This document shows, one piece after another, positions 7,965 through 18,577 of a stretch of DNA of 64,000 nt. Origin of the DNA: Marinobacter salexigens. Its GTDB lineage: Bacteria > Pseudomonadota > Gammaproteobacteria > Pseudomonadales > Oleiphilaceae. The stretch covers positions 423,594 through 487,593 of the forward strand of contig NZ_JAHKPV010000001.1 of the NCBI RefSeq assembly GCF_018860765.1. Direction: 5' to 3'. The translations under genes and the position numbers were made by a program. Numbering within the stretch: position 1 is the stretch's first letter; each line of letters begins with the position of its first letter. The notes beneath the pieces were generated by a model. That model saw only the letters and a program-made list of their open reading frames with translations. It was not told where the DNA came from and searched no databases.

Positions 7965-10796
7965 TTAACGGGCGTCCAGCGTAAATACGACGATTATATT
8001 GCCAGTATCCGACACCGCCGCATTTCGGGAGGGGTCGAGCAAAAACAGCTGGTTAGCTGGCACTCCGTGGGTATCTCGCAGCAGTGCCTCAAGCGCCGAG
8101 GCCCGGGCATTGGCTAGGTTATTCAGCAACTCCGGCGCCAATGCTCGTTCTCCGGCCAAATAAGCTTCCTTGGCCTCTTGCCAAGTCTCATCGCTTAGCT
8201 CTGCATCTTGGCTCGCTGCCAGCTCATCACGCAAAAGTACCAGCCCGTCTTCAGAAGGTGAGACGCCTCCGCGAATGTTAAGCAACAGATCCGGGCGATC
8301 AAGCAGGACTTTAGCCAAAGTCGTCAACTTCTCCGCTTCGCCCGGAGCAAGCTTAGCGGTGCCCGGTTCAAAACCTATCTGGCCTAGTTCTTCGCCAGTT
8401 AAACCCGCTAGGTCGGCAATGGAGCCAAGCATACTGAACGGAGATGTGGCTGCCTTAGCCAACAGGTTAACAAACGTTCGCATAACCACTTGGCCAATGT
8501 TGAATTCCGGGCTCGCCATATCGCCGCTGATGGGCAGATTCACTTCAATCACTCCATTACTATCCCTGAGCAATGCCAACCCGAGCTTTACAGGTGCATT
8601 AACGGCTTCTTCGCTTGCAATGGCTCGCCCTAAGCCGAGGCGATCCATAATTACTCGGTTTGAGGCGTTTATCTGGCTACCGGTAATCTCATAATCAAGA
8701 TCCAAACCCAGCTTGCCGCTGTCGATGCCATACCCCAGATACCGTCCCAAATAGGGTGAAAGCGCGGGTAATGAGAGGTCTTCCATCGTCAACTTGAGGT
8801 TACTGGTTTCGTCCGTGCCCAAAGCTCCAATCGTGCCGTCAAATTCAACGCTGGCACTGCCACCTATACGTCCGTTCAGGGAGACTTTGCCTTGTTGCGG
8901 CGATACGTTACTCAAGCCTATAACCGAGCCATTGAGCTGATCGAGAGAGGTTGAAAAGGCTGGCTCTAGTGTCCTGTCGGTATAATCGAGCTCGCCTTGC
9001 TCAATCATTAACTGACCGATGCGCAAGATGAACTGAGCTTCTTCATCAGAGCTTTCTTTCGACACGGTGTTGGCATCATCAGCCGCAGGCGGCAACATAA
9101 TCTGCTCCAAGTTGTGCACACCCGTTGTATTGCGCACCAGATTGATACCCGGTTGCGCCAGTGTAACCGTGCCTATCTCCAACCTAGCCGGGTGCACATT
9201 GTACTCAATGGGTGAAAGTCGCAGCGTTTGCCATGACACCAACCGGTCGTTACTGCCCGGCAGTTGCAGGTTCAACCCGGAAACCTCGGCCGTCCCGCTG
9301 AACGTGCCGGTTAAGGGTTCCTGCTGGCCATCCAAGTCCAGATTCCCATCCAGCCCCAGCGTGCCGCCTGCAATTGCGAGGTTGGCAGACTCCTGTAGAT
9401 AGGGTTCAAACGCTGCCAAAAGAATGTCTGAGCCGGAGATCGCGGCTTCCAAGGCAAATGGCTGGGGGGTTAGCTGGCCATTGAGTGAAAGCCGGCCACC
9501 GGCTGCCAGAACTGCCTGCATCTGGTAGGACACCTGATCTTCCATTTCACTATTAATACTGCCGAGCGAAAATGATAGTTGCTCCAGCACCAGCTCTGCT
9601 GGCGAGCTCGGCTGCTGATCCTGCCAAACCACACGGCCATCAGACATATCGATACTCGCAAAGGACCAACGAAAAGGCTGCTGAGTTTCTGCCTGTAACG
9701 GCGCCTCGGAGCTCACTCCATTGTCCTCGCTGTTCGTCTCCTGATTTTTGGCAAAGTCAGCCAAGGCTGCGATCCAGTCAATCTCTCCAGATTTGCGGCG
9801 GGCGAGGGCGATATCAGGTTGTTTCAGGGTAATCGGGCCAACGGTGGCTTCACGGGCGCGGAGATCAAACCCTATATCCTCGATGGCTATCGAGGCTGTG
9901 TTCAGTCGGGCCTGTTCGCTTTGTTTATCTAGAGCGAGGGCCAGATCATCAACTGAAACCCTGCCGCTGTTGGTGGTGAGGTGCAGAGAGTCGCTTGCCT
10001 GAAGCTCATAGTTGGAACTTACGGATACCTTACCTCCCTGCAAGCCGTAGGGTAGGTAGGGTGCAAGAAAGTGCCCAAGTGTTTTGTGGTCAACGCCGGA
10101 AATCGCGAGATTTCCGCTGGAGTAAAGCGGTGTAACGCTGAGGTTGCCTTGCCATTCAATGGTTTGATCACCCATAGCCGCCAGCAGTTGATAGTCACTA
10201 CTGCGATCATCCCGTTGCCAGGTGGCCAAATCCGTCAGTTTTAGATCCAACGGCGTAATCTGGAACTCTGCCATGTCTGGCTGCGTGAAATCCCGAAATA
10301 ACAGTTCGCCACCGTTTATAGCGAATTGCTGAAGGTATAGAGGCGGCAATGTCCCAGCCCCCTCAGGCTCGGCCGTTTGGTCAGTTTGGCCTGCGCGAGC
10401 CGCTTGAAAGTCTCGTGCAAAATTCACACTGTAATCTTCAAGTAAATCCAAACGAATGAATGGTTCATCTAGCTCGATAGTCTCAAAGCCGACAACGCCG
10501 CGAATAAGGTCAAAAAAATTCAGGTTTATGTACAAGCGATCAAAACCCACAACTCGTTCGTTGCCGCTATCTTGTGCCGACAGGCTCAGAGCTTCGATGC
10601 TGAGCGCAAAAGGATTGCTGTGAATGGAGTCAACATTGGCCTGCCACCCCATCTGCTGCTCCAGTTGGTTGGGCAAGGCGCGCTTTAACCACCAGGGCAA
10701 CAACAAAAAACCGGCCAGACTGTAGAGCAGGATGAGTACGAGCACGCCGATAACCAGATTTCTGGGAAGACGACTGCGCTGACGGCTTTCAGCCAC
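7965..10796 (-). CDS. DUF748 family AsmA-like envelope protein
   Basis: Large protein of about 943 residues with one N-terminal membrane helix (residues ~12-35) and a long repetitive body of beta-rich AsmA/DUF748 segments, recognisable from recurring LxLxDLxLPxLSPYLG-type stretches. The C-terminal ~140 residues resemble the end domain of DUF748 proteins (FEPGTAKLAPGEAEKL). AsmA-like proteins span the periplasm and are linked to phospholipid transport to the outer membrane; the role of DUF748 members is less clear. I chose the GTG at 10796 because AGGAG lies six bases before it. A TTG ten codons earlier is possible but lacks a site. Confidence 0.85.
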   Translation of the reverse strand: MAESRQRSRLPRNLVIGVLVLILLYSLAGFLLLPWWLKRALPNQLEQQMGWQANVDSIHSNPFALSIEALSLSAQDSGNERVVGFDRLYINLNFFDLIRGVVGFETIELDEPFIRLDLLEDYSVNFARDFQAARAGQTDQTAEPEGAGTLPPLYLQQFAINGGELLFRDFTQPDMAEFQITPLDLKLTDLATWQRDDRSSDYQLLAAMGDQTIEWQGNLSVTPLYSSGNLAISGVDHKTLGHFLAPYLPYGLQGGKVSVSSNYELQASDSLHLTTNSGRVSVDDLALALDKQSEQARLNTASIAIEDIGFDLRAREATVGPITLKQPDIALARRKSGEIDWIAALADFAKNQETNSEDNGVSSEAPLQAETQQPFRWSFASIDMSDGRVVWQDQQPSSPAELVLEQLSFSLGSINSEMEDQVSYQMQAVLAAGGRLSLNGQLTPQPFALEAAISGSDILLAAFEPYLQESANLAIAGGTLGLDGNLDLDGQQEPLTGTFSGTAEVSGLNLQLPGSNDRLVSWQTLRLSPIEYNVHPARLEIGTVTLAQPGINLVRNTTGVHNLEQIMLPPAADDANTVSKESSDEEAQFILRIGQLMIEQGELDYTDRTLEPAFSTSLDQLNGSVIGLSNVSPQQGKVSLNGRIGGSASVEFDGTIGALGTDETSNLKLTMEDLSLPALSPYLGRYLGYGIDSGKLGLDLDYEITGSQINASNRVIMDRLGLGRAIASEEAVNAPVKLGLALLRDSNGVIEVNLPISGDMASPEFNIGQVVMRTFVNLLAKAATSPFSMLGSIADLAGLTGEELGQIGFEPGTAKLAPGEAEKLTTLAKVLLDRPDLLLNIRGGVSPSEDGLVLLRDELAASQDAELSDETWQEAKEAYLAGERALAPELLNNLANARASALEALLRDTHGVPANQLFLLDPSRNAAVSDTGNIIVVFTLDAR

Positions 10797-10997
10797 TTTT
10801 TTCTCCTTTCGGGTGGTGGAATCCAAACAACATTACTTTCACAAGGATAGTCGTGCAGGCACCAGTTTGTCAGCCACGGTGCAGCAACCGCTGACACGGC
10901 AAACTGAACTCTATATCCTGAGGGCTCGTATCACATGCGATTAATAGTCTCTTTCTTCCACGGCTTTTGAGTTGTCAGCACACGAGGGTAGGCGTTT

Positions 10998-11633
10998 ATG
11001 GACATTGGCGATATGCGTCGCGACTTTGAAAGTGAAGGTCTGGATCGCGATGCTTTGAGCAACGACCCGGTTCAGCAGTTCGAAATTTGGTTCGGGAACG
11101 CCCGCGAAGCCGGTATTCTTGAGCCCAACGCCATGTCCCTGGCTACAACCGGCGCCAACAACATGCCTGATTTGCGCACGGTGTTGCTGAAATACTTTGA
11201 TGAGCGCGGGTTTGTTTTTTACACCAATTACGAAAGCCGCAAAGCCCACGAGATTGCGGAAAACCCGAATGCCGCCCTGCTGTTCCCCTGGATTGGCCTG
11301 AACCGTCAGGTACGCGTTCAGGGCCGGGTCGAAAAGGTCAGCAAGACTGAATCCCTTAAATACTTTGCCTCACGCCCAAGGGGCAGTCAGATAGGCGCCT
11401 GGGTGTCAGAGCAAAGCAAAGCCATCAACTCCCGGGGATTGCTTGAGCAAAAAGTGGCAGAAATGAAACGCAAATTCAGTGAAGGTGAGGTGCCACTGCC
11501 CGGCTTTTGGGGTGGTTACCGCGTTGTACCAGAGCGCATCGAATTCTGGCAGGGACGTCCCAGCCGCCTTCACGATCGATTTGAGTACGTAAGGGAAGGC
11601 GATGGCTGGCTTATTCAACGACTCCAACCCTGA
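10998..11633 (+). CDS. pdxH: Pyridoxamine 5'-phosphate oxidase
   Basis: FMN-dependent enzyme of 211 residues making pyridoxal 5'-phosphate, the last step of vitamin B6 supply and salvage. Typical segments are [65 protein letters not shown] and the C-terminal [15 protein letters not shown], which binds FMN and substrate. Length matches the family. The start has weak spacing to GAGGG upstream. The following phosphopantetheinyl transferase frame begins 32 bases before this stop, in another frame, which suggests coupled translation. Confidence 0.96.
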   Translation: MDIGDMRRDFESEGLDRDALSNDPVQQFEIWFGNAREAGILEPNAMSLATTGANNMPDLRTVLLKYFDERGFVFYTNYESRKAHEIAENPNAALLFPWIGLNRQVRVQGRVEKVSKTESLKYFASRPRGSQIGAWVSEQSKAINSRGLLEQKVAEMKRKFSEGEVPLPGFWGGYRVVPERIEFWQGRPSRLHDRFEYVREGDGWLIQRLQP

Positions 11634-12384
11634 TTCCGGCGGCGTGCTACACAACCCAATTATTACGCTGTGCCACCAAACCGGGCAAGTGCCCAAGCTC
11701 GCTCCTGACTGGCTAACTGCCCGTGAGAACGAGAGGTTTGCCGAACTGGAGGGAGACTGTGCGGCAGAGTTTCTCACCAGCCGTTGGTTGATACGCCAAA
11801 CGCTAAGCAAAGCCTGCTCTGCCAACCCTGAACACTGCTGGCCAGTGGAGGGGCGCGCAATAGCCTCAGCCAGCCCCGCAGGCTGGCACCTCTCGCTCAG
11901 CCATAGCCATGGGTTAGCAGCTTGCAGCACGCAATATGGCTCAGCACTGGGCATAGATATTGAGCCCAGCAAGCGCCACCCCCAATGGCAGAAAGTGGTT
12001 AAGCGCTGGTTCTCCCCCATTGAGCAGGAATGGCTGTTTCAGGAAGACGATCCCCATGTGTTCCTACAGGTTTGGACGTTGAAAGAAGCGTGGCTGAAGG
12101 CCACCGGGCGGGGCATTGCAGGCAACCTGCAAACTCTGGAAGTGCGCAGAAACTTCGAGCTCTACGGTGATCAGCCAGACGATCACTGGCAGGCGTGTGC
12201 CTTTTACTCAGAAGGTTTTATATGCACACTGGTATGCAGACAAACCAGCGTTGCCCAAGACGCCACATGGCCGGCTATTACTCTTCTGGAACCGCCCACT
12301 GAGAATTACAGTCTTTGTGCGGCACAGGCATTGGACACACACTGGGAGCCTATGTTCCGCCACCGAATCCGCGCTAAGCGCTAA
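11602..12384 (+). CDS. 4'-phosphopantetheinyl transferase (Sfp type)
   Basis: Protein of up to 260 residues that would transfer phosphopantetheine from CoA to a carrier protein. The magnesium and CoA-binding motifs are visible: [10 protein letters not shown] near residue 115 and [19 protein letters not shown] near 155-175. It is the pseudo-dimeric Sfp/EntD-like type rather than the short AcpS. The start codon overlaps the end of pdxH by 32 bases; a GTG at 11642 would remove the overlap. No polyketide or peptide synthetase is in the window, so its carrier protein is elsewhere. Confidence 0.87.
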   Translation: MAGLFNDSNPDSGGVLHNPIITLCHQTGQVPKLAPDWLTARENERFAELEGDCAAEFLTSRWLIRQTLSKACSANPEHCWPVEGRAIASASPAGWHLSLSHSHGLAACSTQYGSALGIDIEPSKRHPQWQKVVKRWFSPIEQEWLFQEDDPHVFLQVWTLKEAWLKATGRGIAGNLQTLEVRRNFELYGDQPDDHWQACAFYSEGFICTLVCRQTSVAQDATWPAITLLEPPTENYSLCAAQALDTHWEPMFRHRIRAKR

Positions 12385-12405
12385 ACCCACGGCCGGGAGC
12401 CACGC

Positions 12406-13023
12406 ATGCCCGCTTCTTCCACCCCGAACGAAATCTCCTCCGCGCTGGATACCAATGCTCGCTGCTCCTGGTGCGGTGATGATCCACTGTATGTGCACTA
12501 CCACGATACCGTTTGGGGCCGCCCCGAATACAACAGCCTAGCGCTGTTTGAAAAGCTATGTTTGGATGGCCAACAGGCGGGCCTGAGCTGGATTACCATT
12601 TTGCGCAAACAAGAAACCTACCGTGCCGCCTATGATCACTTCAATCCGGAGAAGATTGTTCAGTACAGCGATGCCAAAGTCGCTGAACTTTTAGCAAACC
12701 CGGGCATTGTGCGTAACAAACTGAAGGTACGTTCGATCATTAAAAACGCGAGGGGTTTTTTGGACCTACAGGAAAAGGGCATAGAATTTTCCCAGTTTCT
12801 ATGGTCGTTTGTAGGAAATAGTCCTATCCAAAATAGTTGGCGCAGTTTTGATGAAGTACCAGTGACAACCCCGGAATCCGAAGCCATGTCCAAAGCGCTC
12901 AAACGCGCTGGCTTTACCTTTGTTGGCCCCACCATTGTCTATGCATTTATGCAGGCAACCGGCATGGTTAACGACCACATGATTTACTGCCCACAGCACG
13001 CCCAATGCCGCTCGCTCGACTAA
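12406..13023 (+). CDS. tag: DNA-3-methyladenine glycosylase I
   Basis: Base-excision repair enzyme of 205 residues that removes 3-methyladenine from DNA. The zinc ligands are visible at the N-terminus (RCSWCGDDPLYVHYHD) and near the C-terminus (MVNDHMIYCPQH). The substrate-pocket segment DTVWGRPEYNSLALFEKLCLDGQQAGLSW matches Tag over its length. The gene follows the phosphopantetheinyl transferase by 21 bases in the same direction and may be the third gene of a pdxH operon. Confidence 0.95.
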   Translation: MPASSTPNEISSALDTNARCSWCGDDPLYVHYHDTVWGRPEYNSLALFEKLCLDGQQAGLSWITILRKQETYRAAYDHFNPEKIVQYSDAKVAELLANPGIVRNKLKVRSIIKNARGFLDLQEKGIEFSQFLWSFVGNSPIQNSWRSFDEVPVTTPESEAMSKALKRAGFTFVGPTIVYAFMQATGMVNDHMIYCPQHAQCRSLD

Positions 13024-13083
13024 TGATCTTAAATGATCACCGGCTCGTAAGTTCTGGGGAATCAGGTTTCCCGGAGTTTCGCC

Positions 13084-13404
13084 GTGAGAGTTACGCTAGA
13101 ACAACTTACTAGCCAGCCAAAGCAGGTCGTAGATCTGCTTGAAATTATTTCCATTGAAGGTCAGCAGTACATGGCTCGGCTAAGTGTCGGAGATCAGCAA
13201 CTTTTGTTGTCTGACCAAAAGGGCGTTACACGCCTTTTCCGAAGCGCTTGGCAGCTTCAAGAGGCCCTTAGTGATCTTAGCATCAAGGAGTCTCACGTTG
13301 TTCACCCCTCTGCTTACCATGAAATGATTGGTATGGAGCCTGCCGCCATAGAGCCCTTACGTATCTGCGTTCAGACCCAGCGTACTCAGGGACAAAAACC
13401 ATGA
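13084..13404 (+). CDS. DUF6482 family small protein
   Basis: Small soluble protein of 106 residues starting at a GTG (13084). It looks like the DUF6482 family known from Marinobacter and pseudomonads; no enzyme motif is visible and no function is known to me. Its stop overlaps the start of the next gene by four bases, which points to translational coupling with the DUF3429 membrane protein. Confidence 0.7.
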   Translation: MRVTLEQLTSQPKQVVDLLEIISIEGQQYMARLSVGDQQLLLSDQKGVTRLFRSAWQLQEALSDLSIKESHVVHPSAYHEMIGMEPAAIEPLRICVQTQRTQGQKP

Positions 13405-13850
13405 TTTCTGTTGCGAGACTTGCCGTTCTGGTAGGGATAGCAGGATTGATTCCCTTTATTACCTGCGTGGTTGTTCTTATCGTGATGCCGCAATACAGCG
13501 TGGCCATGCTGGGTTATTTCTATCTCTACAGTGCAGGCATTCTTGCGTTTATGGCAGGTGTTTACTGGCCCATCGCAATGCAGTTGGACAACCGCTGCTA
13601 CCCTCTATCGCCGCTGGTAACTATGTTACTCAGCCAAGTGTTTTTCGTCGCCGCTGGCGTTGGACTGCTGTTGAGTACGGCAGCGCAGATCGTGCTCTAT
13701 ACCCTAGCCTACCTTGCCCTTTACATTACCGATGCGCGCTGGATGCGGGTGTACTGGCCTGCTTGGTACCTACGCCTGCGCTTGGTTTTAACTCTGGTAG
13801 CCGTAACTTGCCAACTCACCGTTGGCGCTTGGTTCTTCCTGCAACACTAA
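13401..13850 (+). CDS. DUF3429 family membrane protein
   Basis: Protein of 149 residues with about five hydrophobic segments and little loop sequence, so it is an integral inner-membrane protein. The AGILAFMAGVYWPIAM stretch is typical of DUF3429. The function is unknown. The start overlaps the DUF6482 stop by four bases (ATGA), giving a two-gene operon. Confidence 0.8.
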   Translation: MISVARLAVLVGIAGLIPFITCVVVLIVMPQYSVAMLGYFYLYSAGILAFMAGVYWPIAMQLDNRCYPLSPLVTMLLSQVFFVAAGVGLLLSTAAQIVLYTLAYLALYITDARWMRVYWPAWYLRLRLVLTLVAVTCQLTVGAWFFLQH

Positions 13851-13898
13851 AGCCGGAAAGTCTTTTCCACTAGGTTTTCATGCTTGTGAATAAGGCGA

Positions 13899-13999
13899 GC
13901 TTGCCAAGGCAAGCATTCGCAAAATGGAAGGGGCGGTGAAATTCAGACAGAACGTTCCCACACCTGAGTTGCTTCATCGCCAGCCGCCCTAGCTGGCGA
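13899..13999. other. Two short inverted repeats between convergent genes
   Basis: The gap between the DUF3429 gene and the converging ask gene holds a palindrome GCTTGCC-AA-GGCAAGC at 13899-13914 and a hairpin TCGCCAGC / GCTGGCGA (7-base loop) at 13977-13999. Neither has a T-run. They may act as weak terminators or mRNA-end stabilisers. Confidence 0.4.
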
Positions 14000-14049
14000 A
14001 TGAATCTATTCGGGTTTGCGTCTCTCAGTCACTCTATAACTTAGACAGC

Positions 14050-15492
14050 CTAGGCTGCGACAATCGCATAGCCATGATTGTGAGGCTCAACAAGAACACC
14101 ATGCAAAGCAATAATCGCTTTCTCGTAGTTATCTTCATCAACCACGAATTGGATATCAACCTGACGCATACACTGATGCACGGCCAGAACGTTGATTTTC
14201 TCATCAGCCAGAACTTTCACAGAGCGCGCTAGGATACCCGGCATTTTAATATCACTGCCAATCGCTGAAACCACAGCCACTTTACGGGTACTGATTTCTC
14301 CATTGGAGAACTCATCCTTCAACGCATTCACCACGCGCTTAACGTGTTTGAGAGTGCTATCTACATAGTGAGTTATGGTATTGGCGTTGGTATCCTTTGC
14401 CATAAAACGTACTTTGAAACGGCTCAGAATGTCCAGAATACGACGGTCAGAACCAGGCTCTCCCTGCATGTCCTGATCAAACACCTCAATAGCAAACACA
14501 CCCTTGGATCCCGCAATAATCTCGACCTGTGGCTTTTCACTCACATAATCGCCAGTGATCAGTGTTCCGGTATGTTCCGGCTCGAAGGTGTTCATTACGC
14601 GCAAAGGAATCTCAGCCTGACGCAAGCCTTTACCAGCACGGGGATGGATGGCTTCCATACCCAAGTTTGCCAGTTGATCTGCCACGTCGTAATTGGTGCG
14701 ACCTAACGGAACCACTTTGTCAGCACCCACAATATTGGGGTCAGCCGAACTTAGGTGGTATTCCTTGTGAATGATCGCTTCGCGGGCGTCGGTCATAACC
14801 GCCACACGGCTGAACGTCATCTCGCTGTAGCCACGATCGAAGGTGCGCATCAAGCCTTCCTTACACTGGGCGTAGCCGGTCACAATGGGCAGTTCACGGC
14901 TTAAATCTACAACATCGAATGCCTGCTTGAGCTTTTCATCCAAGGGTAGCAGCTCGGTATCGCGCCAGCCGGTAAGGTCCACAAAACGCGCATTGATACC
15001 TTCCTGCTGAAGCTTCAGAGTGGTATTAAACGCACTGTGCGCCTCCCCAATACCCGCAAGCATTTCACGAACCGTCAGCAAGTGTTCTTCAAGCTGAAAC
15101 TGGCCGTAAGAGCACAGACGCTGAAGGTCGATCAGGCAACCGCGAACGCCTTCAATACGATCGGTAATAAACTGATCCGCCTGCTGCTTCAGCATAGGAT
15201 CTTCAAACAGTTCACCGTTGATATCCGTAATAAATTTGATCAACTGCGTAAGATCATCACCCCACGCCCAGTCAGATTCCGCATCGGCAAACAGCGCGTA
15301 TACACCTGGCTCACCGGTTTTCTTGTGCTCCAGCAACTCGTTGGTTACGCCACCATAAGCGGAGACCACAAAAATTCGCTGGTAGAGATCTTCCTTACTA
15401 CGGTCCGCAACAATGATGTTGTCGCGCACGGCTTCGTAGTTACTCATTGAAGTACCGCCGATTTTCTCGACGGTATGTAATTGACTAGTCAT
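14050..15492 (-). CDS. ask: Aspartate kinase, ectoine-cluster type
   Basis: Enzyme of 480 residues phosphorylating aspartate, the entry to the aspartate-semialdehyde pool used for ectoine. The N-terminal kinase domain starts with EKIGGTSMSNYEAV, where most aspartokinases have KFGGTS. This variant and the insertion-rich ~30-170 region are typical of the ectoine-linked isoform. Two ACT domains fill the last ~150 residues (GVFAIEVFDQDMQGEPG; KVAVVSAIGSDIKMPG). It follows ectB by 51 bases on the same strand. In most ectoine clusters ectC would sit between these two genes, and here it does not. Confidence 0.93.
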   Translation of the reverse strand: MTSQLHTVEKIGGTSMSNYEAVRDNIIVADRSKEDLYQRIFVVSAYGGVTNELLEHKKTGEPGVYALFADAESDWAWGDDLTQLIKFITDINGELFEDPMLKQQADQFITDRIEGVRGCLIDLQRLCSYGQFQLEEHLLTVREMLAGIGEAHSAFNTTLKLQQEGINARFVDLTGWRDTELLPLDEKLKQAFDVVDLSRELPIVTGYAQCKEGLMRTFDRGYSEMTFSRVAVMTDAREAIIHKEYHLSSADPNIVGADKVVPLGRTNYDVADQLANLGMEAIHPRAGKGLRQAEIPLRVMNTFEPEHTGTLITGDYVSEKPQVEIIAGSKGVFAIEVFDQDMQGEPGSDRRILDILSRFKVRFMAKDTNANTITHYVDSTLKHVKRVVNALKDEFSNGEISTRKVAVVSAIGSDIKMPGILARSVKVLADEKINVLAVHQCMRQVDIQFVVDEDNYEKAIIALHGVLVEPHNHGYAIVAA

Positions 15493-15543
15493 AGTTCTAT
15501 CCTGGCTACCCTGCAGAATGAATGTCCTGAAAATTGCGGCGCC

Positions 15544-16905
<1,362 letters not shown>

Positions 16906-16968
16906 TTAAAAAACACCCGGATAAACTCTGAAATCGCTCCAGGGCTGTTTGAGAGCCGCTTATTGCAG

Positions 16969-17478
16969 CTACTTGGTGAAAGGCCCTATGCGCAGCAGAA
17001 ATTCAGAATCGTGCTGGCCACCAAAGTGAGTGTCTTTTTCGAAGTGCTCATGGTGCTCGAGCTCGGCGCCCATATCCCGCGCAAAGGAGCGGAACAATGC
17101 CCATGAAGCTTCGTTGTCAGCGGTGATGGTGGTTTCCATGTGGGTCACGTTTTTGCACGCACCCCGAGCCACGATTTCTTTAAGCATCCGCTTGGCTAAG
17201 CCCTGACCGCGGCCTTTCTCATGGACGGCCACCTGCCATACAAAAACAGTTTCGGGCTTTGAGGGGGGGATGTATCCGGAAATAAAGCCGACCAGATCGC
17301 CGTCTTTCTCCGCAGCAACGCCGGTGTCGGCGAAATGGCTGCACTGCAAGAGGTTGCAGTAAATCGAGTTGGCATCCAGAGGGGGGCATTCTGCTACCAA
17401 CTGGTGGAGCCTGAAGCCATCATCCTTAACGGGTGTACGCAGGGTGATGGCGGTGGTATTCGATCCTTCTGATGTCAT
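16969..17478 (-). CDS. ectA: L-2,4-diaminobutyrate acetyltransferase
   Basis: GNAT-fold enzyme of about 169 residues making N-gamma-acetyl-diaminobutyrate. The family signature LDANSIYCNLLQCSHFADT and the CoA-binding stretch WQVAVHEKGRGQGLAKRML are present, along with METTITADNEASWALF. I place the start at the ATG at 17478; the longer frame to 17526 would begin inside the -10 box of a strong promoter. It is first in the ectA-ectB-ask order. EctC, which would cyclise its product to ectoine, is not encoded in this window. Confidence 0.94.
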   Translation of the reverse strand: MTSEGSNTTAITLRTPVKDDGFRLHQLVAECPPLDANSIYCNLLQCSHFADTGVAAEKDGDLVGFISGYIPPSKPETVFVWQVAVHEKGRGQGLAKRMLKEIVARGACKNVTHMETTITADNEASWALFRSFARDMGAELEHHEHFEKDTHFGGQHDSEFLLRIGPFTK

Positions 17479-17512
17479 AACGTGGTTAATTCGCCTTAAA
17501 AGTAAGAGGTAA

Positions 17513-17540
17513 ATTATATAGACCACAAAATATATTTCAA
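17513..17540 (-). promoter_or_regulatory. Sigma-70-type promoter of ectA
   Basis: Read on the minus strand: TTGAAA (17540-17535), a 16-base spacer, then TATAAT (17518-17513). The predicted transcript would start near 17506, about 28 bases before the ectA ATG. No EctR gene lies next to it. Confidence 0.7.
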
Positions 17541-17626
17541 GTCGGGCCGGCCCAAGGTGCCTAGCGAACCATGAGCGCCTGCGTCAATGATAGACCGGAT
17601 TATGGCATTCGCCAGTGACGGAAATA

Positions 17627-18577
17627 TTAAAAAACCGAAGGAAACACAAGTTCGCCCGGGGTTAGCGGGGCACCTTCAAGAACACGTTTTCGATAGGAGA
17701 TAGCAGCCGGCGAACCCTCGGCCCAGAGGCGATCAAACTCCACAAGCCAAGCCCTCACATCGAAGTCAACAGGCATAAGATGCAGATGCAACCCATCGGT
17801 CTTCAGGCCTGCAACCGACTCAGACAGCGGTGCTGAGCGACTAACACGAGCAATCAGGCCGCGGGTATCAGAGCTCAGATTGCCCATACCCGATGAGCCG
17901 TTGTTGGCCACCAGGCGACGACGCCCCTCGACTTCGCCCGACCAGAGCACCGGCAGGCAGGTATGGGTGGACACCATCACATCTGCACCGGAACTCCGAA
18001 ACCACTCCGTGAGCTTTTCTCTGTTGCCAGCAGCAAAGGATTCATGAGCCAGCCCCCAACCGGCCAGAGACTCAGGATCGCCATGCAACACCAGAATCTT
18101 TAGGCCTCCAAATAACAAACAATGATATCTGGGAAGAGTGGCCAGCCGCTTCTGGATATCCGGATGAGATCCGGCAACATCCTGAAGCTTCACCATAATC
18201 TGATTGGAGCGCTCAACCACATCTTGGCCTACAGTCTCAGGGTAGGCACAGCCGCACCCGGCACCGCCATTCGGCGTTGCCAGTTCATAATCCACATTGC
18301 CCAGAGTGGCGGTGTGGCTCAGTACCCGACTGTTGATATCACGGAACAGCTCGTCACTGGCATTGAACCAGTTGAAATCGCCATTGAACACCAGCCTTAC
18401 GCTGCGCCCTTGCCGTTCTTCGGCAAGGGCCATGCGCTCAATTTCGTCCAGAGCAAACGGGTTCCCATACAGCCCACCAATAACATACAGAACGTCTTCC
18501 GTAACCGGCATGGGGTTTGCGCATAAAGACGCCGGTTCATAGCGATAAGCCAGAGGACAACTGCGACCTTCACTCAT
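17627..18577 (-). CDS. Calcineurin-like metallophosphoesterase-family protein
   Basis: Soluble protein of 316 residues with a metallophosphoesterase-like pattern: VFNGDFNW (residue ~64), LGNVDYE (~92), LVLHGDPES (~175) and VSTHTCLPV (~215). The usual first motif, D-x-H-G-N, appears as GGLYGN (35-39), so one or two metal ligands seem replaced and activity is not assured. A cysteine-rich stretch GGAGCGCAYPE lies near 104. The start overlaps the symporter stop by four bases (ATGA), tying it to the radical SAM operon. Substrate unknown. Confidence 0.7.
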   Translation of the reverse strand: MSEGRSCPLAYRYEPASLCANPMPVTEDVLYVIGGLYGNPFALDEIERMALAEERQGRSVRLVFNGDFNWFNASDELFRDINSRVLSHTATLGNVDYELATPNGGAGCGCAYPETVGQDVVERSNQIMVKLQDVAGSHPDIQKRLATLPRYHCLLFGGLKILVLHGDPESLAGWGLAHESFAAGNREKLTEWFRSSGADVMVSTHTCLPVLWSGEVEGRRRLVANNGSSGMGNLSSDTRGLIARVSRSAPLSESVAGLKTDGLHLHLMPVDFDVRAWLVEFDRLWAEGSPAAISYRKRVLEGAPLTPGELVFPSVF

